Source: Candidatus Saccharimonadota bacterium (lineage in GTDB: Bacteria > Patescibacteriota > Saccharimonadia > Saccharimonadales > Saccharimonadaceae). From it: a DNA stretch of 64,000 bases. The notes under the pieces were generated by a model, which saw only the letters and a program-made list of their open reading frames with translations, was not told where the DNA came from and did not search any database. Position 1 is the stretch's first letter; each line of letters begins with the position of its first letter. The DNA lies in assembly GCA_017406985.1 (NCBI GenBank), contig JAFQXL010000004.1:490006-554005 (forward strand), read 5' to 3'. The translations under genes were made by a program, and so were the position numbers. Shown here piece by piece: positions 50,025-59,967 of this stretch.

Positions 50025-51515
50025 ATGAAACGGGAGAAGATGTTGTCGGTATTTGCGCCAATTATCGCGGGAGCGTTATTTCTGGTTTTCTCGATGTTAA
50101 ATCTTAATAGTTCGATTTGGTTCGACGAATCTTACTCGGCCTATCTTGTTCGAGGAGACTTTTCGCAGATTTGGCATGAGACTTCGATGGATGTTCATCC
50201 GCCGTTTTTCTATTTTGCGCTTAAAATTTGGTCGTCGATTTTCGGGACGACAGATATCTCGATGCGATTTATGTCGATCTTCTTTGGGCTGATTGCGATT
50301 ATATTCTTATACCAGCTACTTAAGAGATGGTTCGGAGTTAAGCCGGCGGCGATAGCGACGATTGTTGCAAGCGTCTCGCCGATGTTAATTCGATACGGAC
50401 AAGAGATGAGAATGTATACGATGGTATTAATGATAGTTTTTATAGCGACATATTTCCTTAGTTTAGCGTTAGAGAAAGGGACAAAAAGGGAGGGGCGGAA
50501 ATATTGGATTATTTATGCGGTTCTAGTCTCTATTGGGATGTGGACACATTATTTTTCGGCGTTTATGTGGCTTTCCCAATTTATTGCAATTATAATATTT
50601 TTTGGCGGACCGAAGAAGATTTTCAAAGACAAAGAAAAATTAAAAACAATTCTTTTAACTTATGTTTTAGCAATTTTATTATTCTTACCTTGGATTCCGT
50701 CGTTCTTTAATCAGGTTAAAACAGTTCAGCAGGGATTTTGGATTCCGGCGATGTCGTTTGAGACGACGGCCGATTTTGTTTCTTCCGCTCTATTCTTCAA
50801 TAAGGCACAAGAGGTAACGAGCTGGGGGTTAGTCTTCGGGTTACTTCTAGTTTTCTTTGCAGTTTTAGCGTATAAAAAGATTCTTAAAAATGTAGATAAG
50901 AAAATAAAATCGAAAATAGGGTTTATCGCCATGATGGCGTTTACGCCGATTCTAGTAATGATGACTTTATCGCTCCCGCCGCTTACGAGTTCGTTTGTTG
51001 ATAGATATGTTTTATATAGTATAGTTTCGGTTTGGGTTTTGTTTGGACTCGGGGTTGCGCTAGTGAAAGAGAAATGGATAAAAGGGATACTCGCGATACT
51101 GATTATAATTGTTGCAACTTTTGGAATAGTTTTTGTAACAAATAGAGAGCCGAGAGGATATGTAAAAGAAATTATGGCGGAAGTTTTTGTGACGGCGGAG
51201 GAAGGCGAGCCGATTATTGCGGGAGATGTTTGGACTTATTATGATGGGGTATTTTATACAAGTGAGGAACATCCAGTTTATCTATTTAACGAGGTGGTAA
51301 ATTATGAATATGGTTCGCTTGAGCCAATTAGAGATTATCGGGTTAATTTAGTGGATAATGCGGAAGAGTTTTTAGGCGAACATGAGAAAGTTTGGTATGT
51401 CACCAATAGACCAGAGGAAGGAAAAGAACTTGAACTTCCGGAAAGGTTTAGTGAGTTTAGAGTTGTCTCGGATATTTCATTAGATCATCATGTAGCCGTC
51501 GAACTTAGTCGATAA
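50025..51515 (+). CDS. GT39/ArnT-like membrane glycosyltransferase
   Basis: Start at 50025; a longer frame would read through tRNA-Pro, and TATAAT ends 6 bp before this ATG. 496 residues, about 11 helices. The N-terminal outer loop has SSIWFDESYSAYLVRG (Asp-Glu catalytic pair of GT-C enzymes) and MDVHPPFFYF, matching PMT_2/GT39. It moves a sugar from a polyprenyl-phosphate carrier to an envelope or protein acceptor. The C-terminal ~100 residues form an outer domain. Confidence 0.85.
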   Translation: MKREKMLSVFAPIIAGALFLVFSMLNLNSSIWFDESYSAYLVRGDFSQIWHETSMDVHPPFFYFALKIWSSIFGTTDISMRFMSIFFGLIAIIFLYQLLKRWFGVKPAAIATIVASVSPMLIRYGQEMRMYTMVLMIVFIATYFLSLALEKGTKREGRKYWIIYAVLVSIGMWTHYFSAFMWLSQFIAIIIFFGGPKKIFKDKEKLKTILLTYVLAILLFLPWIPSFFNQVKTVQQGFWIPAMSFETTADFVSSALFFNKAQEVTSWGLVFGLLLVFFAVLAYKKILKNVDKKIKSKIGFIAMMAFTPILVMMTLSLPPLTSSFVDRYVLYSIVSVWVLFGLGVALVKEKWIKGILAILIIIVATFGIVFVTNREPRGYVKEIMAEVFVTAEEGEPIIAGDVWTYYDGVFYTSEEHPVYLFNEVVNYEYGSLEPIRDYRVNLVDNAEEFLGEHEKVWYVTNRPEEGKELELPERFSEFRVVSDISLDHHVAVELSR

Positions 51516-51548
51516 TTTTCGATGATTTTATGATATGATAGATGTAAT

Positions 51549-52991
51549 ATGAGTAGATTATTTAAAAGAACAAAAATTTTGGCTACGATTGGGCCGTCTG
51601 TCTTTTCAGCAGAAAAAATCGAAGATTTAATTATGGCGGGAGTTAATGGATGCCGTTTAAACTTCTCGCACGGAGATTATACAGAGCGCGATCAGCAAAT
51701 TAAATGGATTCGTGATGCAGCCGCTAAAAAAGGTCGCTCAGTAGCGATTTTACAAGATCTTCAGGGTCCAAAAATTCGTCTTGGCGAGCTAAAAGATAAT
51801 CATTTCGACGTAAAAGCAGGCGATGAATTGATTTTAGATTCAAGCGTCGAGGCTCATGACGGCTCAAACATTTTGCCAGTTCAATACAACCTAGCAGAAC
51901 GCATGAAAAAAGGCGAACCGCTATTTATGTTTGATGGAAAAATTAAATCTGAAGTAGTCGAAATTGTTTCAAAAACCGCAATTAAAGTAAAAGTCGAAAA
52001 TGACGGCTTCTTGATGAGTAAAAAAGGCTTGAACTTACCAGAAACAGATTTTGGCGGAGATGTTATTACTGAAAAAGATATGGCAGATATTGAGTTCGGA
52101 GCGAGTAGAGATTTTGATTATGTTGCAATGAGTTTTGTCCAGAGCGCAGAAGATATTGAAAAATTACGTCAGATTTTATTATCACATGGCTCAAATGCTC
52201 AAATTATCGCAAAAATCGAGACGAAGAAAGCGATTGAAAGCGATGAAAAAATGGAAGCTATCGTTAAGGCAACCGACGGAATTATGGTTGCGCGCGGCGA
52301 TATGGCGGTTGAAGCAGGGAACGAAGTTGTTCCGATTGTCCAGAGAAAGCTAATTGCATTGTGTCGTCAGTATGGAAAAATCGTTATCGTTGCAACACAG
52401 ATGATGGGCTCTATGGTAGATAATCCAGAGCCATCTCGTGCAGAAGTTTCGGATGTCGCTAACGCAGTTATTCAAGGTGCAGATGCAGTGATGTTGTCTG
52501 ACGAAACTGCAAACGGTAAATATCCAGTTGAAGCAGTAAAAGAGATGAAGAAAGTGATTCTTTATACACAGAATCATTCGAAAATGTTACCGATTGAGCA
52601 TGAAACGACAGGGATTTATAAAAGTTATGACGCGGTAGCGGAAGCGGCAGCGAAGCTCGCAGAGAAAATTGAAGCAGACGTAATTGTTTGTGAGACGAGT
52701 TCTGGCGCAACAGCGGCGGCGATTGCGGCACAGCGTCCGAACGTGCCGATTATTTCGGTGACTTCAAATGCGCGTGTTGCTGGACAGCTAGCTCTTACTT
52801 ATGCAAACTCCGCATTCGTCAGACCATTCTCCGAAACTTATGGGCTTGATCTAGCGCAGGAACTTTCTGGAACAGATTATCTTAAAAAGCGTGAAGATAG
52901 AGATTATATTTTAGCGGTAATTGTTTCTGGACAGCCGAATATGGTTGGTGGAACAGATACAATTCGTATTCGTCAGGTAATTGGAGCCTAG
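51549..52991 (+). CDS. pyk: Pyruvate kinase
   Basis: 480 residues: KILATIGPSVFSAEKI, GCRLNFSHGD, LQDLQGPKIRLGEL, catalytic Lys in IIAKIETKKAIE, GIMVARGDMAVEAG, PSRAEVSDVANAVIQGADAVMLSDETANGKYP, and a C-terminal regulatory-type domain. Makes ATP and pyruvate from PEP. Leader of a pyk-pgk pair, the substrate-level ATP steps of lower glycolysis. Confidence 0.96.
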   Translation: MSRLFKRTKILATIGPSVFSAEKIEDLIMAGVNGCRLNFSHGDYTERDQQIKWIRDAAAKKGRSVAILQDLQGPKIRLGELKDNHFDVKAGDELILDSSVEAHDGSNILPVQYNLAERMKKGEPLFMFDGKIKSEVVEIVSKTAIKVKVENDGFLMSKKGLNLPETDFGGDVITEKDMADIEFGASRDFDYVAMSFVQSAEDIEKLRQILLSHGSNAQIIAKIETKKAIESDEKMEAIVKATDGIMVARGDMAVEAGNEVVPIVQRKLIALCRQYGKIVIVATQMMGSMVDNPEPSRAEVSDVANAVIQGADAVMLSDETANGKYPVEAVKEMKKVILYTQNHSKMLPIEHETTGIYKSYDAVAEAAAKLAEKIEADVIVCETSSGATAAAIAAQRPNVPIISVTSNARVAGQLALTYANSAFVRPFSETYGLDLAQELSGTDYLKKREDRDYILAVIVSGQPNMVGGTDTIRIRQVIGA

Positions 52992-52994
52992 TTT

Positions 52995-54065
52995 ATGTTT
53001 AACAAACAAACAATCAAAGATATAAAATTCAAAGGTAAAACCGTCTTAGTCAGAGTCGACTATAACGTCCCGCTTAAAGATGGAAAAATTACATCTGATT
53101 TAAGAATTAAAGCTAGCCTTCCGACTCTAGAATATTTAATTTCTGGTGGAGCTAAAAAGATTATTTTGATTTCTCATCTGGGTAGACCAGAGGGAACTAA
53201 AGTTCCAGAGTTATCACTAAAACCAGTAGCAGAGGCTCTAGCTAATCTAGTTTTGGTACCGGTAACGTTTATCTCGGATGTTTCTGGGCCGGATGTTGAA
53301 GAAGGAGTAAAGAAAGCGCCAAAAGGTTCAATTGTCCTTCTAGAGAATTTAAGATTTTGGCCGGGAGAAGAGAAAAATTCTTCTGATTTTGCGAGAGAGA
53401 TTGTCGAATCGGTTAATGCGGACTTTTTTGTCCAAGACGGATTTGCAGTTATTCATAGGGCGCACGCTTCGACGGATGCGATTACGCGTGAACTGCCAAG
53501 TGTAGCGGGGCTTTTAGTCGAGAAAGAGGTTTCGGTTCTATCTTCGGCGATTTCTAATCCGAAGAAGCCAGTTTTAGTGATTATTGGCGGAGCAAAAGTC
53601 GAGGATAAACAGCCTCTTATAGATAAGTTTCTACCGATTGCGGATAAGATTTATGTCGGAGGAAAGATTGCGTCGGATGGATATAAGCCAAATTCAGAGA
53701 AGATTGTGGTCGCTGCGGATTTTAAGACAGATAGCGAAGGGAATAAACTCGATATTAGCGATTCAGATACAGAAAAACTACTGGAACTAGTCGCGGGAGC
53801 GAAGACGATAGTATGGAACGGAGTTTTAGGAAAGGTGGAAGATAAGCCTTTTGACGAGGCCTCTTTGAAGTTAGCGGAAGCGATTGGCGTTAGAGACGAT
53901 TTAACCTCGGTAATTTGTGGGGGGGATACAGCGGGATATGTCGAGAACTTAATTGAAACGCGACCGGAGCTTAAATATTCATTAGTTTCGACGGGGGGAG
54001 GAGCGAGCCTTGAACTGCTATCTGGGTTAGAGCTTCCTGGTCTTGAAGCGTTAGAAGATAAATAA
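52995..54065 (+). CDS. pgk: Phosphoglycerate kinase
   Basis: 356 residues, shorter than the usual ~390: KTVLVRVDYNVPLKDGKIT, SHLGRPEGTK, VLLENLRFWPGEEKN, IIGGAKVEDKQPLID, and VICGGDTAGYVENL and STGGGASLELLSG (nucleotide site). The shortening falls in loops of both domains. It starts 3 bp after pyk and is cotranscribed. Confidence 0.95.
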   Translation: MFNKQTIKDIKFKGKTVLVRVDYNVPLKDGKITSDLRIKASLPTLEYLISGGAKKIILISHLGRPEGTKVPELSLKPVAEALANLVLVPVTFISDVSGPDVEEGVKKAPKGSIVLLENLRFWPGEEKNSSDFAREIVESVNADFFVQDGFAVIHRAHASTDAITRELPSVAGLLVEKEVSVLSSAISNPKKPVLVIIGGAKVEDKQPLIDKFLPIADKIYVGGKIASDGYKPNSEKIVVAADFKTDSEGNKLDISDSDTEKLLELVAGAKTIVWNGVLGKVEDKPFDEASLKLAEAIGVRDDLTSVICGGDTAGYVENLIETRPELKYSLVSTGGGASLELLSGLELPGLEALEDK

Positions 54066-54123
54066 TTACATTTTTAATAAAAAAGTTGTATAATAAACTT
54101 AATATAACTTAAAGGAGTTAAAA

Positions 54124-54702
54124 ATGGATCGCGTAGCGATTAAAGCTCATGCTAAAGAATCAATTTCTGGAAAGATTTTTATTCTTCTAGCTATTACTAT
54201 TATTACATCAATTGTAGGCGGAGTCTTAGGATTTATCCCAGTTGTCGGGGCCTTGGCTGCTATTGTGATTGCCGGACCGATTGAACTTTCGATGACAATG
54301 ATTTACCTTGGAATTGTCGATAAAAACCGTGCTCCAAAAATTGAGGACATTATTAACGGTTTCAAGGAGAATAACTTTACACGTGCCTTCGTAGCATATC
54401 TTCGATATACTATCTTTACTGCTCTATGGAGTTTACTCTTTGTAATTCCGGGAATTATTAAAGGAATCTCCTATTCTCAAATGTTCTATCTTATGGCGGA
54501 AGATAAGAAGATGGATGCTGCGGAAGCGCAGAGAAAATCAATGGAAATGATGGAAGGACATAAGTGGGAATATTTCATGCTTAATCTTTCATTTATCCTT
54601 TGGTATATGCTAGTTGGTATTACATTCGGAATTGCGATGATCTATGTCGGGCCGTATGTAGAGGCTTCGAAAGCAGAGTTTTATCGCAAACTTAAGAAGT
54701 AA
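54124..54702 (+). CDS. DUF975 membrane protein
   Basis: 192 residues, about five helices, with YTIFTALWSLLFVIPGIIKGISYSQMFYLMAEDKKMDAAEAQRKSMEMMEGHKWEYF, the typical DUF975 core. AAGGAG ribosome site, own promoter, and a terminator after it. Function unknown; the family is linked to membrane organisation. Confidence 0.82.
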   Translation: MDRVAIKAHAKESISGKIFILLAITIITSIVGGVLGFIPVVGALAAIVIAGPIELSMTMIYLGIVDKNRAPKIEDIINGFKENNFTRAFVAYLRYTIFTALWSLLFVIPGIIKGISYSQMFYLMAEDKKMDAAEAQRKSMEMMEGHKWEYFMLNLSFILWYMLVGITFGIAMIYVGPYVEASKAEFYRKLKK

Positions 54703-54718
54703 AACGGATAAAAAGTTT

Positions 54719-54749
54719 AATCGCGCCTCTTTATGGGGCGTGATTTTTG
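54719..54749 (+). terminator. Terminator of the DUF975 gene
   Basis: ATCGCGCC ... GGCGTGAT stem then TTTT. Confidence 0.82.
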
Positions 54750-54767
54750 TGATATAATGGTTTAGTT

Positions 54768-56519
54768 ATGTTTAAAATGGTGAGGTATTTAAAGCCGTAC
54801 TGGAAGCAGGTGATTTTGCTTCTTCTTTCTGTAGCGTTTCAGGTCTATGGAACACTTAAGCTTCCGACATTTATGTCTGAAATTGTAAATAAGGGGATAG
54901 TTGAGGAAGACATTTCGTTTATACTTTTAACTGGCGGGAAGATGGTGCTTTGGGCGCTTGGTTCGGCAGTGGGTGCATATTCGGCGTCCTACTTTTCGGC
55001 GAGGCTAGGAGCGGCAGTAGGTAGAGATATTAGGGAAGAGCTATTTAAGAAAATATTATCATTTTCAATTTCTGAAATTGATAATTTTTCGACAGCGTCG
55101 CTTATTACAAGAACGACAAATGATATTTCGACGGTTCAGAATACACTTATTATGATGCTTTCTATGATGCTTCGAGCGCCTTTAATGGCGATAGGAGCAA
55201 TTTATGAGGCGGTTAATTTAGCACCAGATATGACTTGGATTATTGGTCTTTCGGTAGCGATTTTATTGTTCCTAGTAATTATGATTTTGTCGATTGTGAT
55301 GCCGAAGTTTATGCTTTATCAGAAATTAGTCGATAAAGTAAATCTCTTGACACGGGAGAATTTAACGGGGATGAGAGTGATTCGAGCTTTTAATAATGAG
55401 GCTTATGAAGAAAAGAAATTTGAACGAACAAATACAAAAATCAAGAAGACAGATTTCTTTATCGGTTCGGTCATGGGGCTAACTTCGCCGCTAATGATGT
55501 TGCTATTTAATGGAACTGGACTTTTATGTATCTGGATAGGAGTTTCATTCCTTGAGGCGGATGGTAGCTATCTTGGAAAAATGATGGCGTTCATGCAGTA
55601 TGCGACACAGGTAATTATGTCGTTCTTGTTCCTTGCGGTAATTTTCGTGATGATACCGAGAGCTTCAGTTTCGGCAAAACGTATAAATGAGGTTCTAAAG
55701 ACTAATCCGAAGATCTCATGGAAAGAAAAGGGCGGGGGAGATAGGGTTTCTGAACCTTCAGTTGAATTTAAGAAAGTTAGTTTTAGGTATAATGGAGCAG
55801 AGGAAGACGTGTTAACTGACGTATCGTTTAAGGCGGTTTCAGGCGAAACGACGGCGTTTATTGGTTCGACCGGCTCCGGAAAATCGACTTTGATTAACTT
55901 AGTGCCAAGGTTCTTTGACGCGTCGAGCGGAGAAGTTTTAGTCGATGGGATGAACGTGAAGGAGTATTCGGAAAAAGGTTTAATGAAAAAGATCGGTCAT
56001 GTTCCGCAGAAAGGATTTTTATTCTCAGGAACAGTTAAGTCGAATATTCTATTTGGGGTAGATTCGGATGATGAGAAGAGAATGAAGAAAGCGGCGGAAA
56101 TTGCACAAGCTTCTGAGTTTATTTCAAAACTTCCAGATGGATTTAATTCGAAAATCGTTGAGGCGGGGACAAACGTTTCAGGCGGACAGAGGCAGAGATT
56201 GTCGATTGCGCGAGTAGTAGCGAAGAGCCCAGAAATTTATATATTTGATGATGCATTTTCAGCGCTTGATATGAAAACGGATAAGAAATTAAGAGAGGCG
56301 CTAAAGTCAGTAACGAAGAACTCGGTAGTTTTAATTGTAGCGCAGAGAGTTTCGACAATTCGTGATGCAGAACAGATTATAGTTTTAGATAAAGGAAAAG
56401 TAGTTGGAAAAGGAAAACATAAGGATTTAATAAAGAAATGTAAGGTTTATCGAGAAATTTGTAAGTCGCAGCTTTCGGATGATGAATATGAGAAGGAGTT
56501 AAAAGATGCCAGGGCCTAA
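54768..56519 (+). CDS. ABC exporter half-transporter (first subunit)
   Basis: 583 residues: six-helix ABC type 1 exporter domain (~1-320), then a nucleotide-binding domain with Walker A GSTGSGKSTL, Q-loop VPQKGFLFSGTV, signature VSGGQRQRLSIAR and Walker B IYIFDDAFSALD. The D after Walker B (usually E) suggests a degenerate catalytic site, as in heterodimeric exporters. Overlaps the next gene by 14 bp. Possible drug, lipid or peptide export. Confidence 0.93.
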   Translation: MFKMVRYLKPYWKQVILLLLSVAFQVYGTLKLPTFMSEIVNKGIVEEDISFILLTGGKMVLWALGSAVGAYSASYFSARLGAAVGRDIREELFKKILSFSISEIDNFSTASLITRTTNDISTVQNTLIMMLSMMLRAPLMAIGAIYEAVNLAPDMTWIIGLSVAILLFLVIMILSIVMPKFMLYQKLVDKVNLLTRENLTGMRVIRAFNNEAYEEKKFERTNTKIKKTDFFIGSVMGLTSPLMMLLFNGTGLLCIWIGVSFLEADGSYLGKMMAFMQYATQVIMSFLFLAVIFVMIPRASVSAKRINEVLKTNPKISWKEKGGGDRVSEPSVEFKKVSFRYNGAEEDVLTDVSFKAVSGETTAFIGSTGSGKSTLINLVPRFFDASSGEVLVDGMNVKEYSEKGLMKKIGHVPQKGFLFSGTVKSNILFGVDSDDEKRMKKAAEIAQASEFISKLPDGFNSKIVEAGTNVSGGQRQRLSIARVVAKSPEIYIFDDAFSALDMKTDKKLREALKSVTKNSVVLIVAQRVSTIRDAEQIIVLDKGKVVGKGKHKDLIKKCKVYREICKSQLSDDEYEKELKDARA

Positions 56520-58302
56520 GAGAGACGCAGGAAACAAGCCGAAGAACTTCAAGAAGACTTTAGAGCGATTTATTGTTGAGGTAAAGCCATATAGAATAGC
56601 GATTATTGTCGCGGTAGTTTTATCGGTAATTTCTGTGCTCCTAACGGTGTTTGGACCGATGTTGCTCGGGATGATTACGACGAGTGCGACAACCTCGATT
56701 GCAGAGGGAAAGGGGATTTTATGGGATGAAATCATGCGCCTAATCGTGATTTTGATTACGCTTTATGTTGTTTCAGGAATAATTAGTTATATTAAAGAGG
56801 TGATGCTGATGAGGGTTTCGGCGAAGTTCTCAAAGTCGATGCGAGAGAAAATTCTTGCAAAGATTTCAAGATTGCCGATGAGCTATTTTGATAAAGTGAA
56901 AATTGGGGATATTATGAGCCGAATGACGAATGATGTTGATTCAGTGTCGATGGAACTGGCTTCGACGATTTCCGATATTGTGACTTCGGTTGTAATGATT
57001 GTCGGAATTCTTCTGATGATGTTATTGATTTCGGTGCCATTATCTCTAATAGCGGTAGTAGCGATTCCGTTATCGACGACGCTTGTAAAGAAGATTGCGG
57101 ACAAGTCCCAAAGATACTTTAAAAAGCAGAGAGTCTATTTAGGAGAATTAAACTCAAGGATTGAGGAAGATTATACTGGACAGCTAATTATTAAGGCGAA
57201 TACGCATGAGGCGAGGACGTTGACGGAATTTAAAGAGGCAAATGATCGACTCTATGAAGCGTCATGGAAAAGTCAATTCTTTGGATCTTTACCATTCCCG
57301 ATTACGCATATTTTTACGAATCTTGCCTATATATTAATTTGTATGCTTGGAGGGTATTTTGCGGTTATTGGGGCGATTACGATTGGGAACGTTCAGGCAT
57401 TTATTCAATATGTAAACCAATTTAACCGACCGATTACGGAAGTTGCACAGCTTTCGGCAACAATTCAGCAAATTATGTCGGCGGCAGAGAGAGTGTTTGA
57501 GTTTCTTGATGCGGAAGAAGAACCGGATGATGCTGGGGCTCGAGAAATAAAGATGGACGCAACTCTAGGAGAGGTAGAATTTCATGACGTGAGCTTTAGC
57601 TATGATAAAAAGAAACCAGTAATTTCGAACTTTTCGTGTAAGATTTCTCCAGGGATGCAGGTAGCGATTGTCGGGCCAACAGGAGCAGGGAAGACGACGA
57701 TTGTAAATCTTTTAATGCGCTTTTATGAGCCGGACTCAGGATATATCACGATTGATGGAGTGCCGATTGGTGAGGCTAAACGTGCTAGTGTGCGTTCGCT
57801 TTTTGGGATGGTCTTACAAGATACATGGTTATTCTCGGGAACGATTTTAAATAATTTGAAATATGGAGCGGGAAGAAACATTCCAGATGAACAAGTGCAT
57901 GATGCGATAAAGACAGTCGGAGTAGGACATTTTATTGACTCTCTACCACAGGGGTTAAATACGATGATTGATGAGGATTCAGATAATATTTCGGCTGGAG
58001 AGAAACAGCTTCTTACGATTACGCGAGCGATGGTGGCGAATCCGCCGATGATGATTTTAGATGAGGCGACTTCAAACGTTGATACTAGGACGGAACAGCT
58101 AATTCAAGATGCGTTTTCGAAGTTAACGCGCGGGCGAACATCGTTTGTGATTGCGCATAGGTTATCGACAATTCGAAATGCGGATTTAATCCTTGTTATG
58201 AAAGACGGGAATATTATTGAGCAAGGTCGTCATGAGGATTTATTAGCGCTGAATGGATTTTATGCAGAGTTATATAACTCGCAGTTTTCGAATGATGTAT
58301 AA
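56506..58302 (+). CDS. ABC exporter half-transporter (second subunit)
   Basis: 598 residues with the same layout: Walker A GPTGAGKTTIV, Q-loop VLQDTWLFSGTI, signature ISAGEKQLLTITRA (diverged from SGGQ) and Walker B MMILDEATSNVD with the catalytic Glu. Together with the preceding gene it should form a heterodimer with one normal and one degenerate ATP site (TmrAB/BmrCD type). Confidence 0.93.
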   Translation: MPGPKRDAGNKPKNFKKTLERFIVEVKPYRIAIIVAVVLSVISVLLTVFGPMLLGMITTSATTSIAEGKGILWDEIMRLIVILITLYVVSGIISYIKEVMLMRVSAKFSKSMREKILAKISRLPMSYFDKVKIGDIMSRMTNDVDSVSMELASTISDIVTSVVMIVGILLMMLLISVPLSLIAVVAIPLSTTLVKKIADKSQRYFKKQRVYLGELNSRIEEDYTGQLIIKANTHEARTLTEFKEANDRLYEASWKSQFFGSLPFPITHIFTNLAYILICMLGGYFAVIGAITIGNVQAFIQYVNQFNRPITEVAQLSATIQQIMSAAERVFEFLDAEEEPDDAGAREIKMDATLGEVEFHDVSFSYDKKKPVISNFSCKISPGMQVAIVGPTGAGKTTIVNLLMRFYEPDSGYITIDGVPIGEAKRASVRSLFGMVLQDTWLFSGTILNNLKYGAGRNIPDEQVHDAIKTVGVGHFIDSLPQGLNTMIDEDSDNISAGEKQLLTITRAMVANPPMMILDEATSNVDTRTEQLIQDAFSKLTRGRTSFVIAHRLSTIRNADLILVMKDGNIIEQGRHEDLLALNGFYAELYNSQFSNDV

Positions 58303-58309
58303 TTAAAAT

Positions 58310-58906
58310 ATGGCGAAGTTATATTTTAGGTATGGAGCGATGGGGTGCGGAAAAACGATGCAATTACTCCAAGTTGCATTTAATTATGAAGAGCGTGGGC
58401 ATAAAGTCTTTGTAATGAAGCCGAAGACGGATACGAGGCGAGAGACGAAACTTTGGACAAGGATTGGGCCGGAGAGGGAAGTAGATTTTTGTTTTTCGAA
58501 AACTGATGATCTATTTTCGATAGTCTCTAAAGCGTTTAAGAAAAGTAAATTTTCTTGTGTTCTAGTGGACGAGGCACAGTTCTTAACTTCGGTTCAAGTA
58601 GATGAGCTAATGGAAGTTGTGACGGAGATGGATATTCCGGTGATGGCGTATGGATTACGTTTAAATTTTAGATTAACGGACGGAGGATTTGAAGGGGCGA
58701 CGAGGCTTTTACAGATTGCGCATGATATTGATGAAATTAAGACTATCTGCGAATGTGGCAGGAAGGCGACTTGTAATTCTAGGTTTCTAAATGGAAAATT
58801 TGTTGCGGATGGACCGGATGTTTTAATTGATGACGGTTCTTCTAAGATAGAATATCGGGCGCTTTGTCCGAAGTGTTATGCGGAGTATAAGGCGGGGAAG
58901 AAGTGA
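58310..58906 (+). CDS. tdk: Thymidine kinase
   Basis: 198 residues: P-loop YGAMGCGKTMQLLQVA, VLVDEAQFL, YGLRLNF and the zinc ribbon CECGRKATCNSR...CPKCYAEY. Salvages thymidine to dTMP. It may have a leaderless start of its own (GTATAAT just before the ATG) within the ABC operon. Confidence 0.94.
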   Translation: MAKLYFRYGAMGCGKTMQLLQVAFNYEERGHKVFVMKPKTDTRRETKLWTRIGPEREVDFCFSKTDDLFSIVSKAFKKSKFSCVLVDEAQFLTSVQVDELMEVVTEMDIPVMAYGLRLNFRLTDGGFEGATRLLQIAHDIDEIKTICECGRKATCNSRFLNGKFVADGPDVLIDDGSSKIEYRALCPKCYAEYKAGKK

Positions 58907-58910
58907 GTTT

Positions 58911-59609
58911 ATGTATGAGGCGTTTAAGAGTCGATTAATTTCGTTTTCGGATGATGAATATCGCGAGTTTACAATGAAGGGGGTACCTTGCGATAGACCA
59001 TTTCTAGGGGTGCGGATTCCAAAAATTCGAGAATTAGTTTATCAGGTTTCGCTGGATGATTTTGAAGAGTTTTTAAAAGCTGTTCCTGTGAGTTTTGAAG
59101 AAGTAATTGCGAGAGGGTTTTTAATATCAAGGCTGCCTTATGCGGAGATGCTAAAAGTTTTTGATTCGCAGGTTTTACTTCTTGATAACTGGTGCGCGGT
59201 GGATACATTTTGTGCGAGTTTAAGAAAAGTAGTTAAGGGTAATGAAGAGGATTTTTTAGAGAGAAAAGCTGAGAAGTTACTAGCTTCGAAAGACGAGTTC
59301 GCGGTAAGAGCGGGGCTAGTGTTTTTGCTTGATTTTTATGTGAGATTTGAATACTTGTTTTTGATTTTTGATAGAATCGAGAGCTTGGCTTTCCGAGATG
59401 AGTATTATATTAAAATGGCGACGGCATGGCTGATTGCAGAATGTTTTATAAAGTTTCCGGAAGAGACGCTAATTTTTATGAGAAAAGCGGAGCTTTCAGA
59501 GTTTGTGCTTCGAAAATCGATTTCAAAGATTTGTGATTCAAGAAGAGTTGATTTAAGCCTGAAAGAAGAAGTAAGGAAATTAAGGAAAGTCGGGAGGAAA
59601 AATGGTTAA
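58911..59609 (+). CDS. AlkD-like DNA alkylation repair protein
   Basis: Start at 58911; the longer frame runs back into tdk. 232 residues of HEAT-like helices with FLGVRIPKIRELVYQV, DNWCAVDTFCASLRKV and DEYYIKMATAWLIAECFIKFPEETLIFM, the pattern of the AlkD (PF08713) family of DNA glycosylases that remove alkylated bases. It lies 4 bp after tdk. Confidence 0.82.
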   Translation: MYEAFKSRLISFSDDEYREFTMKGVPCDRPFLGVRIPKIRELVYQVSLDDFEEFLKAVPVSFEEVIARGFLISRLPYAEMLKVFDSQVLLLDNWCAVDTFCASLRKVVKGNEEDFLERKAEKLLASKDEFAVRAGLVFLLDFYVRFEYLFLIFDRIESLAFRDEYYIKMATAWLIAECFIKFPEETLIFMRKAELSEFVLRKSISKICDSRRVDLSLKEEVRKLRKVGRKNG

Positions 59610-59663
59610 CAAGTCAGTATGGACGAGAAGTAATCTTGTGAGCCGGCGCGGAGTACCCAAGTC

Positions 59664-59804
59664 GGTTCGTAGCTCTTTTCAAAAAATGATTTTTATGTTA
59701 CAATAGTAGGTGTTAATCAGATGATTAATAGTTGGTTCGGTAGATTATAATCTTTCGAGCCTTGAAAGACGGTCCGGTAGACTCTTCGAGTCTTCCGTCC
59801 CTCG
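59664..59804 (+). repeat. Repeated tRNA-Lys 5'-end copies in a hairpin-rich leader
   Basis: Three partial copies of the tRNA-Lys 5' end precede the gene: GGTTCGTAGCTC (59664), GGTTCGGTAG (59734) and CGGTCCGGTAG (59770, identical over 11 nt to 59848-59858). The third forms a hairpin with GAGTCTTCCGTCC. TGTTACAAT at about 59698-59706 would start a tRNA transcript with a leader of roughly 140 nt, including TTAATCA GA TGATTAA. Confidence 0.6.
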
Positions 59805-59848
59805 TTCGCGATAAAATCTAAAATTTATTTTAGATTTTCCGCTCACTC

Positions 59849-59922
59849 GGTCCGGTAGCTCAGCTGGTTAGAGCACGAGCCTCTTAAGCTTGGTGTCGTG
59901 GGTTCGAGCCCCACCCGGATCA
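59849..59922 (+). tRNA. tRNA-Lys (CTT)
   Basis: Acceptor GGTCCGG / CCGGATC, anticodon stem CGAGC/GCTTG with loop CTCTTAA (anticodon CTT), T-arm GTGGG TTCGAGC CCCAC, CCA encoded at 59923-59925. Confidence 0.95.
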
Positions 59923-59934
59923 CCACTATTTGAC

Positions 59935-59967
59935 AAATTACGCAAATATTGCGTAATTTATTTTTTA
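59935..59967. terminator. Bidirectional terminator after tRNA-Lys
   Basis: Perfect AAATTACGCAA TA TTGCGTAATTT stem followed by ATTTTTTA; it also lies at the DUF1810 stop on the minus strand. Confidence 0.88.
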
